A stretch of DNA of 63,285 nucleotides from Candidatus Bipolaricaulota bacterium (lineage in GTDB: Bacteria; Bipolaricaulota; Bipolaricaulia; M55B111). Shown here in pieces: positions 53,702-61,173 of the stretch (positions are counted from its first letter, which is position 1; every line of letters begins with the position of its first letter). The DNA lies in the NCBI GenBank assembly GCA_021735245.1, contig JAIPHJ010000009.1, forward strand, positions 1 to 63,285, read 5' to 3'. The position numbers and the translations under genes are program-made. Under the pieces are notes generated by a model. The model did no database searches and was not told the DNA's origin. It was given only the letters and a program-made list of their open reading frames with translations.

Positions 53702-54394
53702 TCAACGCATCCTCCCGCCGGTTTCGTAACCGGGAATTTTCAACTTTTTGTCTACGTACTCCAGGGCGGAATTGCCGAACCGGGTCAGGACGAAATAAAT
53801 CAGGGCGGCAGTGATAAACACGACCATCGGTTTGAACGTGCTGTAGATAATATAACGTCCCTCTCTGAGCAGCTCCACGACCCCGAGGGCATAGGCAAGC
53901 GGCGTATCTTTCAGAACGATGGTAAACTCGTTCGCCCAGGGAGGTATCGACCTCCTGAGTGCCTGAGGGATGGTTATATATCTAATCGCCTGAAATCCAG
54001 ATAGGCCAATCGATCTGGCGGCCAGGAGCTGTCCGCTCTTTATGGACTGGATAGCACCTCGGAATATCTGGGACTGATACGCGGAAGACCTCACCCCTAT
54101 TCCTATAACAGCCGCGAGAAAAGGGGGCAGGTTTAGCCCTACCCAGGGGAGGCCGTAAAAAACGAGCATCAGTATTACCAGGAGTGGAACACTCCTAACC
54201 ACTCTCTCGTAACTTGATATCAGGTAAGATACGACCTTCCGTCCGTACACTTGCCCCACGGCAAGAGGCAAACCTATCAAGAACCCCAGAAGTAGACTGA
54301 AAAACGTGAGCTCCAGAGTAATTATCGTCCCCCGAAGTAGTGTCGGCAATATAGACCAGCCAAAGTTTACGTTATTTATAAAAGGTTCTATCAT
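53702..54394 (-). CDS. polar amino-acid ABC transporter permease
   Basis: 230 residues, paralogous to the downstream permease. TIITLELTFFSLLLGFLIGL and RVVRSVPLLVILMLVFYGLP are the domain start and conserved loop; FRGAIQSIKSGQLLAARSIG with LSGFQAIRYITIPQALRRSI is the docking loop. It pairs with the 222-residue permease. Upstream, separated by a strong hairpin, is the substrate-binding protein gene, so the order is binding protein, permease, permease. Confidence 0.9.
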   Translation of the reverse strand: MIEPFINNVNFGWSILPTLLRGTIITLELTFFSLLLGFLIGLPLAVGQVYGRKVVSYLISSYERVVRSVPLLVILMLVFYGLPWVGLNLPPFLAAVIGIGVRSSAYQSQIFRGAIQSIKSGQLLAARSIGLSGFQAIRYITIPQALRRSIPPWANEFTIVLKDTPLAYALGVVELLREGRYIIYSTFKPMVVFITAALIYFVLTRFGNSALEYVDKKLKIPGYETGGRMR

Positions 54395-54409
54395 CGATGA
54401 TCCTCGGAC

Positions 54410-54437
54410 GATGGGTCAGGGATTTCCCTGACCCATC
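54410..54437 (-). promoter_or_regulatory. perfect 12-bp intercistronic hairpin
   Basis: GATGGGTCAGGG-attt-CCCTGACCCATC sits between the binding-protein gene stop and the permease start. There is no T run on the minus strand after the stem, so it is more like an mRNA-stabilising or attenuating hairpin that lets the binding protein be made in excess over the permeases. Confidence 0.7.
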
Positions 54438-54458
54438 TCGAAAGTTCTCTATTCTTGT

Positions 54459-55226
54459 CTATTCGAACCACTTCTGCACCAGTTCGTCGTATTTCCCGCT
54501 ATCCTTTATCTTACTCAGACCCGTATTGAGTTCAGCCAGTAACTCAGAATTGCCTTCTTTTACTGCCAGGCCGTAATTTTCGCCCGTTACAAGCCGAGCG
54601 ATCACCTTCACGGGTTGCCTTTCGGTGAAGGTTTCTGCAACGGGTGTATCAACAACCACCGAATCTATGTTTTTGTTGACCAGGTCCCGGACTGCCATTA
54701 CGTAAGTGTCGTAATGGCGCAGAGCAGAATCGCCGATAATACCTTTCTCAATCAGCTCTTCCTTGACCCACGACGCTCCCGTTGTACCCGTCTGAGAGCC
54801 TATCATGCGACTTCCCATCAGGGCTTGGACTACATTCAACTCGGACTCTTCCCTTATGATAACAGCCTGGTCGGCGGACCAGTAAGGATCGCTAAAGTCA
54901 ACTTTCTTATCCCGCTCCGCGGTAATAGTCATAGCCGCCGCGGCTACGTCAATCTTGCCCGCGTCAAGAGCCGGAATAAGGGACGCGAACGACAAATCGC
55001 GCCACTGGAGGTCGAATCCCTGCTCCTCGGCAATTGCTTCCATCAGGTCTACGTCGAATCCTACGAGGTCTCCTTCCTCCATAATTTCAAAAGGGGGGAA
55101 ACCGGCACTGGTTCCGACAGTTAACTCCTCCGTATTCTGGCTAAATCCGACTGCGGTCGTTAGCCCTAAACTCAGTACCAGCGCTACAAGCAAGGTCGTA
55201 AAGTACTTCAGGTTAATCTTTTTCAT
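54459..55226 (-). CDS. polar amino-acid ABC transporter substrate-binding protein
   Basis: About 255 residues. Signal peptide: MKKINLKYFTTLLVALVLSL followed by GLTTAVGFSQ, no lipobox cysteine, so secreted rather than a lipoprotein. The SBP_bac_3 start LTVGTSAGFPPFEIMEEGDL, GFDVDLMEAIAEEQGFDLQW, and FSDPYWSADQAVIIREES are the classical ligand-lobe motifs. The ATG is set by AAGGAGGAG; the open frame extends 28 codons upstream without support. Ligand not determinable; charged or polar amino acid is typical of the family. Confidence 0.9.
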   Translation of the reverse strand: MKKINLKYFTTLLVALVLSLGLTTAVGFSQNTEELTVGTSAGFPPFEIMEEGDLVGFDVDLMEAIAEEQGFDLQWRDLSFASLIPALDAGKIDVAAAAMTITAERDKKVDFSDPYWSADQAVIIREESELNVVQALMGSRMIGSQTGTTGASWVKEELIEKGIIGDSALRHYDTYVMAVRDLVNKNIDSVVVDTPVAETFTERQPVKVIARLVTGENYGLAVKEGNSELLAELNTGLSKIKDSGKYDELVQKWFE

Positions 55227-55568
55227 ATTCTCCTCCTTGGGTTTTTGCTTGAGGTTAAATATACCCTCGAGACAAAATGAAAAAACAGAAAAACTAGTTT
55301 TCCACAACATTAAGCTTCCCCGCTACCTAAATCTATCACCTCCGGAATATTTCAACAAAAACTTTACTAACCATGGTAATTCTACACAAGGGATGAACAA
55401 ACCACAAAATAGACAAATATCGGGCCTTCTGACCTCCCCCACTTCCAAGCCCGTTTAACGAATACAGAGAAGCGGCCAAACTGGATTCCTACCCCGGGGC
55501 CTTTCCAACGTAAAGGAAACCCGGTAAGATAGTACTGTGGGATCCGAAGTTCTCAATTTTAATTAGCC
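55227..55568. other. 342-bp divergent region (amino-acid transporter / DUF99)
   Basis: This must hold promoters for the binding-protein gene (minus) and the DUF99 gene (plus). It is AT-rich near 55340-55420. No firm -35/-10 pair, hairpin or repeat copy is recognisable by eye, and small open frames here have no ribosome site. Confidence 0.3.
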
Positions 55569-56138
55569 ATGCATATAAAGGAACAGAGCAAGGTCATCGG
55601 CTGGAACGAGGGACCGTTCGACTTCGACCAGGAAGAACCGACCCCGCTGATCGGAGTCATTACCAGGGGTGGAGGAACGGTCGACGGGGTACTGAAAAGG
55701 GAAGTCGCCGTGGACGGTCTGAACGGGACCCGCCTCCTATCTACAGCTATAAATGAAAGCAAACACAGTGAGGAGTTGAGCCTAGTCGTCCTCGCAGGGG
55801 TAACTCTTGCCGGATTCAACGTGGTGGATATCTCGAAAATATCCGAAAATACGAAGTTACCCGTCCTGTCGGTGACGAGAGAGAAAGTCGATATGGAGTC
55901 GTTCAAATCCGCCCTAAAGAACCTACCTAATTTCCAGCAGAGGTGGCGTGCAGCCAGGAACGCCGGAGAGATCGGGGAGCTCGATTTGGACGATCACCGA
56001 GTTTATTATCAAACTGCAAACCTTTCGAATTCCGACGCGGAAAGGGCTTTAAAGGTAATGGCCACGCACTCGGTGTTGCCCGAACCCATTCGCCTGGCGG
56101 GTATGATAGCTACTTCACTGGTACGGAGAGAAAGCTGA
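55569..56138 (+). CDS. DUF99 family protein (endonuclease V-fold)
   Basis: 189 residues, normal family length. KVIGWNEGPFDFDQEEP and TPLIGVITRGGGTVDGVLKR open the domain. VVLAGVTLAGFNVVDISKI and TKLPVLSVTREKVDMESFKS are the most conserved parts, and LPEPIRLAGMIATSLVRRES is the standard C-terminus. The fold is related to endonuclease V but function is unproven. The family is mainly archaeal, so a gene transfer is likely if the host is bacterial. No strong ribosome site. Dispersed repeat copy B begins about 200 bases downstream. Confidence 0.85.
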   Translation: MHIKEQSKVIGWNEGPFDFDQEEPTPLIGVITRGGGTVDGVLKREVAVDGLNGTRLLSTAINESKHSEELSLVVLAGVTLAGFNVVDISKISENTKLPVLSVTREKVDMESFKSALKNLPNFQQRWRAARNAGEIGELDLDDHRVYYQTANLSNSDAERALKVMATHSVLPEPIRLAGMIATSLVRRES

Positions 56139-56344
56139 AAAACAACCATTAGTATGATGAATCTCAGTTCTCTCACCATCGTCGCAGGTCATTGTCCTGT
56201 CCTCGTCTGCCCCCGCCCCTTTCCTGGCAACTGATTTAACCTTAAAATCTTAGCAGGAGAGGTAATTCCGACAGCCAGGTAAAGAGCAGTAGGTGAAACT
56301 AAAGATATAGTTATTTCTTATGACCTATATCTCTCTTCCAAATA

Positions 56345-56594
56345 GTCAAGAACCCCGCCCCAAGGGGCGGGGCTTGTAGAAAACCCCTTTTAAGTAGTTT
56401 TTTTGGTCTTTTACAAAACTAGACCCAGCAGTCAATCGAACCCGCCTCCTGGCTATACCATGGATAAGAGGGATAAACTCAAATAATAACAAGCAGTTCT
56501 TAAGGGAAGTGTCCTCGATTGACTGCTGGACAAAAACCAGCCGATTCCTCCCCAGGGGGGGGTGCCCTGGGGTTTCCTCGGCAAGTTTTGGTGG
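56345..56594 (-). repeat. dispersed repeat copy B (full, 250 bp)
   Basis: On the minus strand it runs from CACCAAAACTTGCCGAGGAA with left hairpin CCCCAGGG/CCCTGGGG (56550-56572), through GAATCGGCTGGTTTTTG and the nested element, to AAAAGGGGTTTTCTACAAG and the perfect right hairpin CCCCGCCCC-tt-GGGGCGGGG (56353-56372), ending TTCTTGAC. Its length equals copy A exactly. It sits between DUF99 and dtd and its left end is about 40 bases from the dtd start. Confidence 0.8.
56425..56529. repeat. nested 105-bp element with 15-bp perfect terminal inverted repeats (copy 2)
   Basis: CCAGCAGTCAATCGA at 56425-56439 is the reverse complement of 56515-56529; adding one more base gives one mismatch. Read on the minus strand, the interior is similar to copy 1 (for example AATCGAGGA...TTATTTGAGTT). 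It occupies the same position in repeat B as copy 1 does in repeat A. Confidence 0.8.
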
Positions 56595-56634
56595 TGAAAG
56601 AATTGAGAATAAAAATATTCTGAAAAGGAGGAAA

Positions 56635-57075
56635 ATGAAGGCTTTAATTCAGGTAGTCGAAAATGCCGAGGTAAAGGTAGATGGAAAAGTAGAAGGTTCA
56701 ATCGATTACGGGATGCTAATATTTCTGGGGGTTAAACAGGGCGACGGCCGGACTGAATTAGAGGAATTACTGGAGAAAGTGGTCGATCTCAGAATATTTC
56801 CGGACGAAGAAGGAAAGATGAACCTCTCTATTAAAGATGTAAGAGGAGAAATTCTCGTGGTTTCTCAGTTTACGCTCTACGCCGACGTGAATTCGGGCCG
56901 AAGACCGGGTTTCTCCCGAGCGGGAGACTACGAAGAGGCGAAATTAATTTACAAAAACTTTGTGAAACGACTGGAAGAATCGCTCGATACTAACGTCGAA
57001 TCGGGGAAATTTGGAAGTCACATGAAAGTAGAGTTAATCAACGACGGACCGATCACCTTCCTGGTGGAAAGTTGA
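56635..57075 (+). CDS. dtd: D-aminoacyl-tRNA deacylase
   Basis: 146 residues, the usual length. MKALIQVVENAEVKVDGKVE begins the protein, VVSQFTLYADVNSGRRPGF is the catalytic SQFTLY motif, and ELINDGPITFLVES carries the Gly-cisPro (here NDGPITF) motif that excludes L-amino acids. It hydrolyses D-aminoacyl-tRNA and glycyl-tRNA-Ala. AAAAGGAGG precedes this ATG; the longer open frame upstream is made of repeat sequence and is not part of the gene. Confidence 0.94.
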   Translation: MKALIQVVENAEVKVDGKVEGSIDYGMLIFLGVKQGDGRTELEELLEKVVDLRIFPDEEGKMNLSIKDVRGEILVVSQFTLYADVNSGRRPGFSRAGDYEEAKLIYKNFVKRLEESLDTNVESGKFGSHMKVELINDGPITFLVES

Positions 57076-57138
57076 AAAGCCACCAACCCTACATTAAAAT
57101 CAGAGGAGATTTGAGAATACAGAACACGAGGAGGAAAT

Positions 57139-57330
57139 ATGGCAGTACCAAAGTTCAGGACATCGAGATCGAAGAAAAGATCCAGACACGCGGGAAACAA
57201 GCCGGTAGTTAACCCTACTGCCACGGAATGTCCCCATTGTCATGAGTTGAAGCTCCCGCACCGCGTCTGTGCCAGCTGCGGCTATTACAAGGGGGAGCAA
57301 ATTTTACAAGTAGAGGAAGAAGAGGAATAG
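57139..57330 (+). CDS. rpmF: 50S ribosomal protein L32
   Basis: 63 residues. The start MAVPKFRTSRSKKRSRHAGN is the L32 signature, followed by a four-cysteine zinc ribbon (CPHCHELKLPHRVCASCGYY). GAGGAGG lies upstream. In many bacteria rpmF neighbours plsX and fatty-acid genes; here it follows dtd and precedes smpB. Confidence 0.95.
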   Translation: MAVPKFRTSRSKKRSRHAGNKPVVNPTATECPHCHELKLPHRVCASCGYYKGEQILQVEEEEE

Positions 57331-57615
57331 AGATAGATGGAAAGTGCCCTCCTCTAATTTCATAAGGTAACTTCTGGGACTCGGGACTTTTCGGATGGAC
57401 GGAGAGCGTTCTATAAATTATTACACAATAACAGGTAAGCGATAAAAGTCAGATCTTTTCCAACCGGGGTTGTTTTCGGACAAGCTGGACCCGTGTTATA
57501 GACCTCTATACCCCAAGTTTGGGCGAACATCGGGATTCGGCTACCACTCCGAGAAAAATTATTCTTCAGACCCAGGGTCATTTTTATTTACATTTTCTAA
57601 GAGGTTGAAGTTCCC

Positions 57616-58089
57616 ATGGGGAAAACGGTGGCAAGAAACAAGCGCGCATATCGGAATTTCGACTTTGAGGAGTTCTACGAGGCGGGACTCGTCCTCAAGG
57701 GCACCGAAGTTAAAAGCCTCCGGGCCGGCAGGTGTAGCCTGAAGGACGGATACGCAAAAGTTACCGACGGAGAGGCCTTCCTCCACAATGTCCACATAGC
57801 CCGATACGAAGAAGGAAACAGGGAAAATCACGAACCAAGACGAAAAAGAAAACTCCTGCTGCGAAAATCCGAGATCAAGAGACTTATAGGAAAGACACAG
57901 CAGAAGGGGTATTCTCTAATTCCCGTAGAAATCTATTTCAAGGGGGGCTATGCGAAGGTAAAACTAGGACTGGGAGAGGGAAGAAAGGAGTACGACAAGC
58001 GCCAGAAGATCAAGGAAAAAGACCAACAGCGGCGGATCGAAAAGGAACTCAAGGAACGGAGCAGGAATAATTATCAGAGTAGGGACTAG
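57616..58089 (+). CDS. smpB: SmpB, tmRNA-binding protein
   Basis: 157 residues. ARNKRAYRNFDFEEFYEAGL and VLKGTEVKSLRAGRCSLKDG are strongly conserved SmpB segments. HVNDAHI-like NVHIARYEEGNRENHEPRRK and KGYSLIPVEIYFKGGYAKVK follow, and a basic tail (KDQQRRIEKELKERSRN) mimics the anticodon arm. It delivers tmRNA to stalled ribosomes. With RqcH elsewhere in the window this cell has both trans-translation and alanine-tailing rescue. No ssrA gene is seen in the 285-base gap upstream. Confidence 0.95.
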   Translation: MGKTVARNKRAYRNFDFEEFYEAGLVLKGTEVKSLRAGRCSLKDGYAKVTDGEAFLHNVHIARYEEGNRENHEPRRKRKLLLRKSEIKRLIGKTQQKGYSLIPVEIYFKGGYAKVKLGLGEGRKEYDKRQKIKEKDQQRRIEKELKERSRNNYQSRD

Positions 58090-58091
58090 AT

Positions 58092-58649
58092 ATGGCTAAA
58101 TCCAAAGACCCTCGAGTTGCAAAATCGGTAGACGGTTCAAGGTTTGAATTGGTTAGAGGGGACATAACAAAGCAGGAAACGGAAGCAGTGGTAAACGCGG
58201 CCAACAAAAGACTGGCGCCCGGGGGCGGAGTAGCGGGAGCTATTCACCGTGCCGCAGGAGATCAATTATGGGAGGAATGTAAGGGGCTCGGGGGATGCGA
58301 GACCGGAGAAGCCAAGATAACTGAGGGGTACGAGCTATCGGCAAATTACGTCATCCATACAGTGGGACCCGTCTACAGTGACTCTCCAGAGAAACCGAAA
58401 CTGCTGGAGTCCTCTTACCGAAATAGCCTGGAACTCGCCCGGGAAAACGGGATCGAAAGCGTATCTTTTCCCGCTCTAAGCACAGGGGCGTTTGGATATC
58501 CCGAACGGGAAGCCGGAAGAATAGCAATCAAAACGATAATCGATTTTTTAACCAATTACTCTCAACCAGAACTCGTTCGGCTGGTGCTTTACGGCAAGTC
58601 TTCTTTCGATTTGCATAGAGAATTGCTGTCCGACATCCAAGAGGATTAA
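58092..58649 (+). CDS. macro domain ADP-ribose-binding protein
   Basis: 185 residues. TEAVVNAANKRLAPGGGVAG and AIHRAAGDQLWEECKGLG are the ADP-ribose loop of the MacroD type, VIHTVGPVYSDSPEKPKLLE and VSFPALSTGAFGYPEREAGR the second and third binding loops. Such proteins hydrolyse O-acetyl-ADP-ribose or remove mono-ADP-ribose from carboxylates; the asparagine and GGG residues needed are present. It starts two bases after smpB and is likely co-transcribed. Confidence 0.92.
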   Translation: MAKSKDPRVAKSVDGSRFELVRGDITKQETEAVVNAANKRLAPGGGVAGAIHRAAGDQLWEECKGLGGCETGEAKITEGYELSANYVIHTVGPVYSDSPEKPKLLESSYRNSLELARENGIESVSFPALSTGAFGYPEREAGRIAIKTIIDFLTNYSQPELVRLVLYGKSSFDLHRELLSDIQED

Positions 58650-58745
58650 CTCTTACCCGGGGAACCCGGGAACCGGAGTTTGTCTGGAACGCTTAATTAA
58701 CGTAAAGTTTATTTTAAATTGTGATATTTCTATTTATTCAAGTTA

Positions 58746-60383
58746 ATGGAAGCTGATACCATGACCGATAGTTTCGACAGGTCCGAAAAGAAGTATATCT
58801 TTGTGACGGGGGGAGTACTTTCCGGTCTCGGAAAGGGAATAATAGCCGCATCGCTCGGGCTTCTTTTAAAGTCCCGGGGTTACAGACCTACCCTGCAAAA
58901 GGTCGATCCGTATTTAAACGTGGACGCTGGAACTATGAACCCCTACCAGCACGGCGAGGTCTTCGTAACCGACGACGGAGCCGAAACCGATCTCGATCTG
59001 GGTCATTACGAAAGGTTCATAAACGAGGACCTGTCCGGAGCCAACAACGTCACTACGGGAAAAGTCTATTCTTCGGTCATGGAAAAGGAACGGAAGGGAG
59101 AATACCTGGGCAAGACAGTCCAGATAATTCCTCATATCACGGACGAAATAAAACGGGACATAAACGAACCCCTGCGGGGCTCCGAGTCGGACCTCATCAT
59201 CACGGAGATCGGTGGAACGGTCGGGGACATAGAAAGTTTACCGTTCCTGGAAGCATTGAGGCAGATGAAGGACGAAATACCCCCGGAAAACGTGTGCTTC
59301 ATTCATTTAACCCTCGTGCCCTATCTAAAAACATCCAAGGAACTCAAAACCAAACCGACCCAGCACAGCGTAAAAGAATTACGGGGAATCGGAATAACTC
59401 CCGACATTATTGTGGCAAGGTGCGATCGTGATTTGCCACAATCAGTCCGGGAAAAAATTGGGCTTTTCTGTGACGTCCCCACGCGAAACGTTATAGAAGG
59501 CCGAAACCTCGACATCATCTACGAAGTTCCGATGGCAATGGCGGACGAAGAACTGGACGAACGGGTCCTGGAAAAATTGAGCTTGCCCAAACGGGACCAG
59601 CATCTTTCGAGCTGGACTTCCAGAGTGGAGAGAATAAAAAACCCCGACAAAACAGTGACGATAGGTATGTTCGGAAAGTACACCGAACTCGAAGACGCCT
59701 ATATCAGTATCACCGAAGCCTTTCAGCACGGCGCTGCGGAAACGGGTATAAAGCCGGAATTTTCCTGGTTCTCCTCCGAGGATCTGGAACAGGACGAGCT
59801 CGGCGGTCACATGGAGGAAGTCGACGGAGTAGTTATCCCTCCGGGCTTTGGTGAACGGGGCGTGGAAGGCAAGATAGCCACGGCCAAAATAGCTCGAGAG
59901 AACGACGTACCTTTATTTGGAATATGTCTCGGCATGCAGGTAGCCACTATCGAGTTCGCCCGAAACGTAATAGGAATGGAGGAAGCCAACAGTACCGAGT
60001 TCGAACCTGAAGCCTCCGATCTCGTAATCGCCCTGATGCCGGAACAGATCGATATCGAAAAGAAGGGCGGGACCATGCGCCTAGGTAGCTACGAGACTAC
60101 TATAAAAAGCGGAACGAAGGCAGAAGAGATATACGGAAGAAATACGATAGAAGAAAGACACAGACACAGGTACGAATTCAACAACGATTACAGAGAAACC
60201 TTCGAAGAAGCGGGTATGGAACTGGCTGCAACCTCGCTGGACGGCCAGCTGGTTGAGGTAATAGAGCTTAGAGACCACCCGTGGTTCATCGGCGTACAGT
60301 TCCATCCCGAATTTAAATCTCGCCTCGAGGATCCCCACCCGCTCTTTGCCAGCTTCCTCAGGGCCTGCGACCGAGCGGTTTAA
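58746..60383 (+). CDS. pyrG: CTP synthase
   Basis: 545 residues. The synthetase P-loop is FVTGGVLSGLGKGIIAASLG, in the SGLGKG form common in archaea where most bacteria have SSLGKG. GTVGDIESLPFLEALRQM and TKPTQHSVKELRGIGITPD are further motifs. The glutaminase domain has PLFGICLGMQVATIEFARNV with the nucleophile cysteine and VQFHPEFKSRLEDPHPLFAS with the His/Glu pair. It makes CTP from UTP and glutamine. A second ATG five codons downstream is also possible. Its stop overlaps lgt's stop by 4 bases on the opposite strand. Confidence 0.95.
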   Translation: MEADTMTDSFDRSEKKYIFVTGGVLSGLGKGIIAASLGLLLKSRGYRPTLQKVDPYLNVDAGTMNPYQHGEVFVTDDGAETDLDLGHYERFINEDLSGANNVTTGKVYSSVMEKERKGEYLGKTVQIIPHITDEIKRDINEPLRGSESDLIITEIGGTVGDIESLPFLEALRQMKDEIPPENVCFIHLTLVPYLKTSKELKTKPTQHSVKELRGIGITPDIIVARCDRDLPQSVREKIGLFCDVPTRNVIEGRNLDIIYEVPMAMADEELDERVLEKLSLPKRDQHLSSWTSRVERIKNPDKTVTIGMFGKYTELEDAYISITEAFQHGAAETGIKPEFSWFSSEDLEQDELGGHMEEVDGVVIPPGFGERGVEGKIATAKIARENDVPLFGICLGMQVATIEFARNVIGMEEANSTEFEPEASDLVIALMPEQIDIEKKGGTMRLGSYETTIKSGTKAEEIYGRNTIEERHRHRYEFNNDYRETFEEAGMELAATSLDGQLVEVIELRDHPWFIGVQFHPEFKSRLEDPHPLFASFLRACDRAV

Positions 60384-61171
60384 CTGCCTTCAGGGAGGTA
60401 AAGCTTCCTGTCTATCAGGTAGTACCCGGACCAGGCAACTATTAAAATACTGATCAGGTGAGCAGCTCTAATAGGTCCAATCCAAAGGCTTCCCGCCCGG
60501 AAGAAACTCACTAAAGATCGGCCGATCGAATAGGATATCAAGTAAGAAACTCCAATAAATCCCGGCTTGTAATTTCCCTTCCTCAACTTCCATAAAAAGG
60601 CAAATATCAACAAATCAAGGATCATTTCGTATATCATCGCCGGATGAAGGCTCTGATTGGGAAACTTTGCTCCCGCCGCCGTGTTGGACGGGAAGACTAT
60701 TCCCCAGGGAAGCTCGGTGGGATAGCCATAAGCATCCCCGTTCAACAGGTTCCCCGCTCTGCCTATAGCCTGACCGAGAATAAGAGCGGGCGCCAGGGCG
60801 TCGACGAACTTTCGGAACCCCACTCTTTTCAACTTTACGAAAATTAGCAACCCGACCAACCCGCCAATGAGCCCTCCGTGAATTGCCAACCCGGAAAGGC
60901 CAAACCCGCTGCCGCTTCCAAGACCGAAGAACGCAAGAGGCGCTCCCCTAAAGTAATCGAGATAGAACAGGGCGTAGTATATCCGAGCTCCGATCAAACC
61001 CAGAGGGAACGAGATGAGTACGAAATCTATCAAGTCGTTGAAATCCAGATCCAGACCTCTTCTTTCGACTTCCTTATTAAGTATCCCCAGACCAACCAAC
61101 AGAGCCACGGCGTAAGCAATTCCGTACCATCTAACCGTCACGGAACCCAGGGTAAAAGCAATGGGTTTCAC
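60380..61171 (-). CDS. lgt: prolipoprotein diacylglyceryl transferase
   Basis: 263 residues with about seven membrane helices. LAIHGGLIGGLVGLLIFVKL is the HGG motif, ALILGQAIGRAGNLLNGDAY the strongly conserved GQ.IGR.GN signature, and GYPTELPWGIVFPS follows. SLHPAMIYEMILDLLIFAFL is conserved. It transfers diacylglycerol to the lipobox cysteine of lipoproteins in the inner membrane. Its start follows the DUF445 stop by two bases, so both are probably co-transcribed. Confidence 0.94.
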   Translation of the reverse strand: MKPIAFTLGSVTVRWYGIAYAVALLVGLGILNKEVERRGLDLDFNDLIDFVLISFPLGLIGARIYYALFYLDYFRGAPLAFFGLGSGSGFGLSGLAIHGGLIGGLVGLLIFVKLKRVGFRKFVDALAPALILGQAIGRAGNLLNGDAYGYPTELPWGIVFPSNTAAGAKFPNQSLHPAMIYEMILDLLIFAFLWKLRKGNYKPGFIGVSYLISYSIGRSLVSFFRAGSLWIGPIRAAHLISILIVAWSGYYLIDRKLYLPEGS

Positions 61172-61173
61172 CT

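Noticed and set aside
56509-56634. Upstream extension of the dtd reading frame
   Set aside because: The extension is translated repeat sequence; the true start has AAAAGGAGG at the right distance and matches the family N-terminus.
57331-57615. ssrA (tmRNA) gene next to smpB
   Set aside because: I could not find the terminal tRNA-like halves or a tag-coding frame in this gap.
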